A stretch of 64,000 bases of DNA, from NCBI GenBank assembly GCA_013400975.1, contig WBMZ01010893.1, positions 35,904 to 99,903 on the forward strand, written 5' to 3'. Origin of the DNA: Atrichornis clamosus (taxonomy: Eukaryota; Chordata; Aves; Passeriformes; Menuridae). The position numbers were made by a program, and so were the translations under genes. Under the pieces are notes generated by a model. The model was given only the letters and a program-made list of their open reading frames with translations, made no database searches and was not told the DNA's origin. Positions 54,821-64,000 of the stretch are shown here, in pieces. Each line of letters starts with the position of its first letter. Within the stretch, counting starts at the first letter, position 1.

Positions 54821-57800
54821 CTGCAAGAAGGCAGACTTCAGTGAGGCCGTGCACCACCGACACCGGCAGGGCAGGCGTCAGTCTGGCGCAGAGCACCTGA
54901 CACATCTGCAGAGACCTGAACGGTAGAAGGGACATTGCTCTCCTCACACCACTGATTACTTTTCCCAGTTTCAATTCAGAGGTGGTACAGGTAAGTAGCT
55001 ATTGCTACGTGAGGTTTCACAGCCTTACTGAGCCAGATGAAACCAGCTGCTTGTGAAAATCACTTTAGGTGAAAGATTCAGCTCTGTCATGGGCTCCTGG
55101 ATGACAGGAGAAGGAATAACCAGAACTTCCCACTGAAAATAGCAACAGAAAAGCCACAAACACTAAAACCATCCTGTGGACTGGCAATTCAATCCAAAGC
55201 TGAAAGGGACCAGAGGCCCTTTGAACAAGGCCTAACAGTATGTGTTCCAAATCAAAATACTCTATCTTGCCTGATTGAAAAGAAGTAAGAATAAAGATTA
55301 TGTAGTTTAGATCTTTGAGCATCTCTGTCATGAAATAGAGAAGTCCAGGACCCCACAACCATTATTCCATGGAAAGGATGAGACCTGATTTGGTGCATAT
55401 TAATGCAATCACATTAATTGCTGTACATCAGCACAGACTGGCAGTAAAACTGACAGATATGGGGAGATGTCACATGATTCAAATTCATAATGACAATTAA
55501 ATCAGAGCTTTTAACACATAATGCTACAAAGCATTAAGGCAGACAGACCCCTGGCAAGCTTCTATAAGCAAGTCATGAAAATACATAATTAACTGACACT
55601 TAAAGCTAGGTGTATATCTCAATATGAAAGAAAAATGGATTCTTTTGTAAGTGTGGCAAAGAAGTTTCAATCAGGTGCTCTTCTCCCACTCTCTCTGCTC
55701 CCCATTACATACCTTGCATATTAAGAGATTTTTTGGAATGAAACATTATGTTTTATTCAAATGCTCTTGAGCTGTACCTTTGCTTGTACACTCCCTTTTT
55801 GAGCCACGTAGCACAGCTCTGCACTAAAGAGCCTTAAAAATGTAGGTTTTGCTAAGCCAGACTAAACTACAAATGAAGTCTTCGGTGCTTGGGGCAGGGG
55901 GGAAAAACTAAACAGAAAGAAGATCGAGCTTCAACACAACTAAGTTCTTGTAAAGATTTCTCCCAACTTCAGTAAGAATCTTGCCTGAATAGAGGTTTGA
56001 ATTTTTACCTAAATTCGCGATTGCTAAGAGGAGTTAAAAAACCGTATAAAACCAATTGTGGGCTGAAAAGATGCAGACTCATCAAAAGCCATTCACTCCA
56101 TGATGCAACTGAAAAAAACAGGAAGAACCACCAGGAATTTTTCAAGTTTCAGCAGTGCGTATGTGTGAATTATTCAAACTGAAACTCAATTATGTAATAT
56201 CCTCCCAAAAGCTCAGTTAGCTACAGCAATGCAAAATGTGTGGTGACGTGACAGCCGGGACACATAAAGGCTTGGACTGGCAGCACCAGTCCCACAGCAG
56301 GGCAGTGGCAGGCACGTGTTCTATCTGTGTATTTAGACGTTATGCAGAACCTCAGCCACTTCTCCATCGGCAGGTTGTGGGATCAGAGCGGGTTCCTGCT
56401 GACCTGTCACTGCCACACCCATCCAGACACGGCACTCCCGAGCCACTGAGAACCAGGGAGGCCAGCCAAAGCCACGCCAAGTAAAACTGTGGATAAACCT
56501 CCACTTCACTACGACCATTACCTTCATTTCCCTGCTCTCCAGTCTTCCTCAAAGCAAAGCAATAACCACAGGGCGGAAAAGATCTTTATATTTCAAAAAG
56601 TGATTCCTACAAGCCACAGTTCTGACCAATATACACTTAGCTACATTTCCAAACAGCATTTCTTCACTGTAGTGGAAAAAAACAACTGCTTGTGTTATTT
56701 TTGCCTTGCTACCCCACGGAAAGCTATCCTTTAGGCACAGAGGCAAACAAATCAGCACTTGTGACTTGACAATCTAAACTGACATATTTATGCTGCAAAT
56801 GCAAGCTTGTACTTTGCTCAGAGGCAAAACTCTGAGTTAAAGAAAATCTGGTATTGCAGCAAACAATCAAGTTTTCAAATCCTGTCAGTAAAAAAGGTCT
56901 GTTTTGCGAATAGCTGGGAACAGACAAGGAGAAACCAAGCAATGAAGAAACGAAGCAAATCTGAGATTTTTAAGCACATCACAAATATGACATTACAAAC
57001 AACCTTTTCCAAATTTGGCAGTTGCTCTTAAGAAAAAAGAGGGAAACCATGGTTGACTATATACCTAATATGAGAGCTCGTTCTCCTATTTTTTAAGAGC
57101 AATACGCAGCATTTCCAAGCTGTTTCTTTTTCTTATGGGAGACATTTGAAACAAATTACCACTGTGAAACACAAACACATTCATGATACACTTCAGAGAG
57201 TTCACCCACCTGTACAAACACCCAGTTGTCTTCAGCACTTACCACATCAGAATTTTTCTAACCCCCCAAGCTAAAAATGGCAAATACAAAATAGATGGAA
57301 ATCATTTTTATTATTATGTTAACCAAGAAGTTTGATTAAGGAGGAGATTGTAGTCATTTCTCCAAGGCAAACCTAACTATGCAGTTCTGTAGCATAAAAG
57401 GCCAGACTGCTAAAAACCAACCAGCTATCCCTGAAGGCCATTTGACTCAGGCGACTACTGCTGCTTTTAGTTTTGGGGGTGTGAAGGATGTGCCCTCATG
57501 GCTGTACCCAACCTCTCGCTGCTTGGCCACTTGGAAAATCCCATGGTGTGCAGTACTTCCCATCCAGCCCTTCAGCTGTAAGCAGCTCTCACGTACACTG
57601 ATCCTCCCTTCTGCATCCCACTTTGTAAGCCTATTCAGAGGAATTTAGGATGCAGCCCAGGAACATGGAGAGTAGTCTGCCTGGAGATCCCTTGGCTTTG
57701 TACTCTATACCACTGATGCCTGCAGCAAACCCTGCTTCAGTTCCCTGGGCAGATGCATTGTCCATTGGCACAGCATATCCAGTATCCGGATTGCGGGTTG

Positions 57801-60692
57801 CACACAAGGTTGGCGGAAGGCAGACACCATCCTCCTTCTTAACATCCCCCAGTTTTCAAATTCTCCTTTAGAGGAGCCTCACAAGACCTTAAAAAAACAT
57901 TAAACCACAGAGGCAATGAGTGCATGGCAGGTGTTCAACCACTTTACTTGCACCAGCGCCTTCCCCAGCCCTAGGTTTCCTTCCCTAATTTCCTTTACCA
58001 AGACACAACCTCGGTAGGGCCAAGCCAGTTTGCTCGGAGTGCTGTGTCCCTACCACAGCACAGACTCTGCTACAGTACAAGATGTAAGCTCAGGCTTTGC
58101 TATTAAGACAGATTACATTTTTACACAGAGATGCCTTAAGTCATTTTAATTGTACAATCAAATAGCAATTACAAATACTTTCTTCAAGCTGTATTAGCAA
58201 CAGGGCTTTCTGTTGGCTTAAATAACAGAGAAGATTAAGTGCTCCCTCCAGAACAAGTGTTTATCAAACAAGCACTTCAGCAAACATTCAGTTTTTTGAA
58301 CTGAAGTCCTTATGCATTACCACAAATCAGTATTTTAATGTACTTTGAGTATTCTCCAGCTAGAAGGCAAGTGCAGGTTTTCCAGCCATCAAGAGGCAGC
58401 ACAGTCTGCAAAAGACACTCGAGCTGCATCTCATCTGACACAAAGCCGACCGAGCTGCTACAACAGCAAGCAGCTCTCCTGGCCATGGGCACTTTCCCTA
58501 CTAGCACCAACGAAATTCTTCCTCCACCAACTCCTTACAGTAGTTTCTACATGTTTTAGAAACAAAGGAGCTACTACACAGGGCATTTACTTTCATCTGC
58601 TTGGGTAACACTCAGGATTATACACAGGCAAAGAAAAGTTTCTCACAGGATTTTCTCACAGAGTGGTTTTGAATGTTGATCTAATTTCATGGCCTGCTAC
58701 GGAGCCATCATGTGCCAAAGACCACTTATAACTAGATTTAAGTCTACTAAATTTTCAAACATATGAGCTTTAAGTTCTCAGTGGCACATCTGCTTTGTTT
58801 GTTGGCATTTTTTTAAATGGGTTTTGGTTGTGTTTTTTCTTGCCCTTTTTTTCCCCCCAATCAATTAAATAATTCAGTTCTCTCCGGAAAAGCAGCGTCA
58901 CACATCAGAAATCATTTAGCTTTGTTTTCAGTTTCATATGATACAAAAATATGATTCAAAGAAAAGAAAGTAAGAGTTGTAAAAATCATTGCTGTACCTG
59001 CTTGGAAAACATCTGGATATAGTGTGACTATCACTACTACATTCCAAAGGTAAATTAAGACAACTTGGCAGGGAAATAATTCAGATTATCAAGAGATTCT
59101 ACAGTCTAGAGCCGTGCACTGCCAATCTGGCAAGCGCATGGAGCTTTAAAAAACTCCTCTAAATCTAAATTTAGATCCCTATTTAAATTACCAAAAAAAT
59201 TTAACACTTAAATACCACTATGGGAACTGCCCATGTAACGATTTAAACAATGGAAGCACCTAAGAACCTAACAGATAAGTCACAGAAGATTAATCGCAGG
59301 GTAGGTAAGGAGGTGCTTATCTGTCACCCATCCTAGCCCTGCCCTAAATTTAGCCACCCTGAATTCCAGGATGAAAACTGTCCACTGACGCTTCCCCAGG
59401 AGCTGACATGGCACTCTTTGGGGAGTTTGTAATGCAAACAAAGCAGCACACAGGCTTTGCAAAAGCACTTTTAAAGTGCAGCATCTTACCCAGAGGAGCA
59501 GCTAGGCATTTTGTACCTCTGTATTCAAAGCAGCAGCCAAGCTCTATGGAATTCCCAGCCTGCAATTCCTTGCAGCCACTCCCTCTGCTTCCAGCTGCAA
59601 ATCAACTACTCTCCAACTCTGCACATCCTCCTCATTCTTACCAGGCTTCTTTTCTTAGGAAGAGTCACGCTTACTGGCAAGCTCCCTTTCAGTATCAGTT
59701 TTTCACACCAATCTCATCTTTAGCTACAGCTTCTCCTGCTGTTTATGGGCATGACTGTGGGAAAAAAACCCCACAACAAAAACCAACAAACACAAGCTAC
59801 AACCAAACAAACAAAAAAAAAGCTCACACACTTTTATATTTTGTGCACAGCCCTAGAGAGATCCACCGACTTACAAGAAAAGAAATAACATAAGACACAC
59901 CTGCAGCATACCAACAACATGTACACAGCAACAACTTGCAGGAAAACCAGATTAACTAAACACAAAAATCACACCCACCCCACCATCACCAAACGTGGGG
60001 CAGCCAAAAGAAGGCACCAGTGACACAGCTCAGAAACCTCTCAGTAAGCACAGGTCTCTCAAGGCAAAGTTTTTAAGCCTAAACGTGCCGTTGTGATAAG
60101 CTAATACACGATTAAAAAAAACCAAACAACTTGCAAGTAAAACGTCACTTCTACTTGTCAGTCGAGCTGGCTGGAATAGCTGATGACTTCTCCAACACCC
60201 GTGTGTGCACCACAAACAGTGGGAATGGCTGGAAAGGGGCGGGAGAGGGAGAACGGGAGAGACGCGGACACGACACGCCGGAAACATCCGCTGTTTTGTT
60301 TAGTATACTTACTATATTTACATATGTATTTAACATATTTACTTAGGGCTTTGCCGCAGCAAAGACAGCTGGATCGCTCCCGGGCCGAGGTGCTCCCAAG
60401 CCTGCTCGGCCCCTTTGCATCCCATAGGACGCTCCCACGGGAATCCCGCGAGCACCCGAGGAGAGTCCGACCCGGGGCTGCCCTCCCGCGGCGGCGTCTC
60501 CCGTCGGAAAATAACCCAATAAACATGCTTTTATTGTTGTTATTTATAAGAACGACACTAAAGGAGCGATCCCGGGGGCAGTTCCCCGTCGGGGCGGGGG
60601 GGGCGGCCGCTCGGCGTAACTCCCACGGCCCGGCCCCCCTTCGCCCGCGCAGGCCCCGTCCGCCGCCCGCCCGCCCGCCGCCGGGCACTCAC
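54821..60692 (-). other. PHRF1: PHRF1 intron 1
   Basis: A 5.9-kb intron between the untranslated first exon and the ATG exon, whose acceptor is cttgcag at 54821. Reading both strands, I find no exon-like family sequence, RNA gene or LTR. It includes a T/G-rich block at 58790-58860. Confidence 0.6.
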
Positions 60693-61500
60693 CGAGGAGC
60701 AGCCCGGGCGCTCACATCCCGGTGAGAAGCAGCCCAGTGCTCACTCACATCCCGGGACCCCGCGGCCGCTGCTCCCCCGGAAGCGCTGTGGAAGCACTGG
60801 CGGGTCACGGGGCGGCAGCGGGCGGAACCACCGCGCGGGCGGCGGGGGGGGCGGGGCGAACCATTCGGGTGAAGGGGAAAGAGCGGCCGTAGGGCTGAAC
60901 CATTGCGGAGGGGGTACGCCGGGCTGTACCACAGCGGGGCCACGGGAGGACGGAGCCGCACCGCTCGGTCCCCGCGGGCAGCGCCGGTCCCGCTCCGGCC
61001 GCTCCCGGTTGCTCCGTGGAAACAGGGCTGGAAGGGGTGACCCCCGCCCCGACATCCTTCCGCCGGTGTCTCTAAGCTTTCAGGAGGGAAGCGGGGCGCA
61101 AAGGCCACCGTGCTGCGAGGCCAGCGCGGGGCTGCGCCCGCGGGATGCTCCACTCCGCCGGGCGCCGTCTCTCGGCGCTCGGAGCATCCTCGCACAGTTC
61201 GCTCCGGCCCGTGCGGTCCGTGAGAACACGGATCACGCAAACCGTAGCTGGTTTTTTTCCTCTCTAACTACGCGCCTGGGCCCGACCCAAATGTTCCCGT
61301 GGCGCTGGGTGAGCGCACGCACGTAGGGGAGGAAGAGGTTTCGCGCTGTTCCATCAGCCGTGGGGCTCTGCCGGGGCTGTCCTCGGCTGTCCGCCGGGAA
61401 GGGAAGCGCAGCCCAGGCTCTGCTTGCAGGCGGACGTGACCCGGAGCGAACGTGCGTGTCCTCGCAGACACTCGGGGCATTGTCAGGAATCAGACGGGGG
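60370..61500. promoter_or_regulatory. PHRF1: CpG-rich promoter region of PHRF1
   Basis: A visibly CG-dense stretch with GC-box-like ggggcggg runs (for example 60590-60610 and 60840-60860) around the PHRF1 first exon, typical of a housekeeping TATA-less promoter. It may also drive divergent transcription to the right; no divergent gene is proven. Confidence 0.65.
60693..60760 (-). other. PHRF1: PHRF1 untranslated first exon (approximate)
   Basis: On the minus strand, CTGCTCCTCG|gtgagt gives a strong donor at 60687-60692 inside a CG-dense promoter. The upstream end is not defined by sequence. The exon includes a diverged ~30-bp tandem duplication (60693-60722 and 60723-60755) and two ATGTGA start-stop elements. 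Confidence 0.5.
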
Positions 61501-64000
61501 CCGGGGGAGAAAACAAGGTCCTTTTCCAGAAAACGCAGAGCGGAGCAAAACCTGCTCCAGCCTTGCTGCTGCCTGCCCGCTCGAGGCCTGTGAGAGGGGC
61601 AAAACTGGAGGGGTCAGGGCAAAACCCCTGGTGATGCCCCAACCGATGAACACGCACTGCCTCGTGTTAGAAAAGGCAAGATCTGCGAAGAGGCAACGTT
61701 TTATTTGCACGTTAGTTCATGAGGTGTTTGCCAGCCTCCAGGAATAGGTTGAGGGCATGTTCCTCCATTTGGATTCCTCTCCGAGTCCATGGGCGCAGTA
61801 TGTGGCACCGGCACTGCACCAAGGCGGGCATGGAGGATGCCAGCTGAGGGCAGCCCGTGCCGCTCTCCCGCCATCCGCGAATGCACTTCGCTGTCACTGC
61901 ACACATCGTGGCTCTGGCATCGCCGCGGGGACTGAAAGCCAGCTGGGAACAAAGGGAAGAGCTGCAGGGCTGGGATAAGCCGGGGATCTCCCCGGGACAG
62001 CACCAGCCGTGTCAGCAGGACATTTCATCCCAGAGATTAAGGGCTGAGCCACGAACTTGTTTGGAACTGAAGGGGGAGCGGGGGCTGAGGGCAAACAGCA
62101 CCCACCAGCACTGTGGCAAAGTCCCCAGGCCCGGGGCCTTGCCAGGGCAATGGCTGACCATCCTCTGAGCCCAGGGGTCTCGCCGTTCATTTAAAAACTC
62201 AGATGATGGTACCTCCAGAGCTAGGGCCCGGTGTGCCCTTTGCTCGGACTGCAGATGAGCACTTTGCCTGCCACAGCACCATGTTCCCCCGTCTGCCATG
62301 TGCTCAGCTGGCTCCACGCCGGCCCTGCGCCACTCTGGATGCTTTAACACAGCAGTCAGGGAGGTCCAAGCAATAGCCAGAGCTTGGCTGTGCAGGCAGC
62401 CAGCTGTGCAAGCACCGCTTCAAAACACACTCCTTCCCTGTGTGCCTACAGTCAGGGGAAGGATTTTTCTTTTTTTTTTAAGTAAAACCTGAAATGTATG
62501 GTACTGCCTGGAAGGACAGATGAGGGACTTGGCGGAGCACAGCAGCCAGCAGCACGTGTGTCCCATGCCCTGCAGAGCAGCTGGCAGAAGCAGCAGTGCT
62601 GGCAGGGAGGTGTTGGGGCAGTACTCAGCCATGTTACTCCCCACAAAAATACCTATTTTTAAATAAAGTGAGTATTTTCCATGGCTGTGCCTTGCTTTTG
62701 TTGTTGGCTCACCATCGGAGGGCAGAGGGGTCCGTGTGCTCCGTGGACAATTTCTCTCCAAACCAGGCACCAGCCCTGCGCTGGGGAAGATGTAAAATAC
62801 GTGACTTTTTCCCTACGGCTGCTGGGTGAAAACAACACCCCCCCACATAGCATGCACACAAAATGACAACAGAGACAGCCTGTCATTGTGCGGGCTGTCA
62901 CGCAGAAGAGGGGCTGTCACCCCATCCCCCCTCCACACCGGCAACGGCAGAGCAGAGCCCCGGATGGCTTTTAAAGTGCTCCAGCAATACACGTAAGGAA
63001 ATCCTTTGGATGGGGAACTGCTGCCAGCTATCAGGCAGCCCGTGTTGGGTTTTGCTTCCAAATCTTGTTCCAGATTGCAAGGCCCCCGTCGGAGCCGGGA
63101 CAAAACTGATGCCAAGGAACTTTTCAGAAGGGATGCAGAGCTTGTGCCTTTTGCTGAACAGCATGCGTTATCAGTTTACCAGGGATGAGGCGTGTGGCTG
63201 CTGTTTAGTCAGTGGCCACATTGGCACCCGAAGTGTTTTCTCTTGACCATCAGCAGTATGAATGAAGCAGGGGTCACACCAAACGTGCCCGCTCCCCCAG
63301 ACGCCCTCTGGTTTCCGATCTGTTCGAGGACGATGTGTGTGACTTCGGGCAGACGGGAGCCAGCCTGCAGGCTCTCTGAGTCTCCAAACAAGGTTTTTCC
63401 CACTGCGGGACAGCGCTGCACCCATCCATAAAGCTCTTTCTCTGGTGCTTGGCAAATCATCCTTGAGGTGCACGAAAATTTTCAGTATTCCAGCCTTTTG
63501 CTTGGCTGCGGCTTGTAGGGTGATGGGCGGGAGCAAGGTTGCCCCATGTGAAGGTGAGCGCTATTATACTGAGGGTGTTCAGAAAACCTCGAACTGCCCG
63601 TCCCCTTTTTTTTTCGGAAGTTGTTGGAAGCAGACTCCCGGGGCCGAGGGACCACCTCCACCCCCCGGCACTGCGAGGGGCACTCGAGTTCGCCACACGT
63701 TCAACCCAGTAGAGAACAACGGGGGGAAAATAAAAAAATAATTAATGTGGCACCATGACATTTGATGCAGCAAAGGGAGAGGAGGCAGCAGCGGGGGGGG
63801 ACGACCGGGGACACCCCGACTCTCCCCCCGCCCCCCCCGCCCCGTCCCTCCCGCACCGCCTACGTGCGCCCCGACACTGCCCTGATGGCACGGCCCCGGC
63901 GGGCCGTACCATGGGCCGGGCTGCGGCAGGGGCGGGAAGGGGACGGAGGGGAAGGGGGAGACGAGTGGCGGGGGTATGGGGTGCCAGCGGGGAAGGGGCT
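61500..64000. other. intergenic DNA right of PHRF1
   Basis: No open frame here resembles a protein family I know. A second CG- and C/G-run-rich stretch begins at about 63780 and reaches the window edge. It may be the edge of another CpG island. In mammals RASSF7 and the mir-210 locus lie on this side of PHRF1, but I do not see the mature miR-210 sequence on either strand. Confidence 0.5.

Noticed and set aside
60158..61240. Several long open frames on both strands at the PHRF1 promoter
   Set aside because: CG-rich DNA lacks stop codons by composition. The Arg/Pro/Gly-rich peptides show no family features and do not splice to anything.
61000..64000. mir-210 locus expected near PHRF1
   Set aside because: I looked for the mature miR-210 core on both strands and did not find it in this window.

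Overview
The window is vertebrate nuclear DNA, most likely from a bird. The genes are split into many exons with GT/AG splice sites. The gene order is SLC25A22 - IRF7 - an LRR/Roc/COR (ROCO) gene - PHRF1, and one solo LTR resembles the ERVL-type LTRs common in avian genomes. The species assignment is inference. All gene models were joined by hand from splice sites, reading phase and recognised family sequence.

Layout. 1-15.6 kb: the 3' part of SLC25A22 (mitochondrial glutamate carrier 1), plus strand. Six coding exons are present and the 5' exons lie left of the window. 15.85-16.67 kb: a degenerate 22-24 bp minisatellite. 17.2-21.1 kb: a complete IRF7 gene, plus strand, 11 coding exons, 511 codons. 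It carries a 45-bp tandem array built from its exon 2/intron 2 border and a second minisatellite in its last intron. 21.3-29.5 kb: a complete ROCO-family gene resembling MFHAS1, minus strand, 12 coding exons, about 928 codons. It runs tail-to-tail with IRF7 and has an ERV-type solo LTR in one intron. 30-60.75 kb: a complete PHRF1 gene, minus strand, 17 coding exons, 1708 codons. Its 5' untranslated exon lies in a CpG-rich promoter at about 60.7 kb. 60.76-64 kb: CpG-rich to mixed intergenic DNA with no gene I can support.

How the genes relate. IRF7 is the transcription factor that turns on type I interferon. Birds are reported to lack IRF3, so IRF7 carries more of that load there. MFHAS1-type ROCO proteins are linked to Toll-like receptor signalling. 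The ROCO gene beside IRF7 has a perfect Ets-IRF composite motif just upstream of its start codon, so an innate-immune pair is plausible but untested. PHRF1 (RING/PHD/SRI protein binding the RNA polymerase II tail) and SLC25A22 look like ordinary flanking housekeeping genes.

The most unusual material is around IRF7. A tandem array upstream is packed with STAT (GAS) and NF-kB-like palindromes. A second array duplicates a splice donor in steps of 45 bp, which keeps the reading frame.
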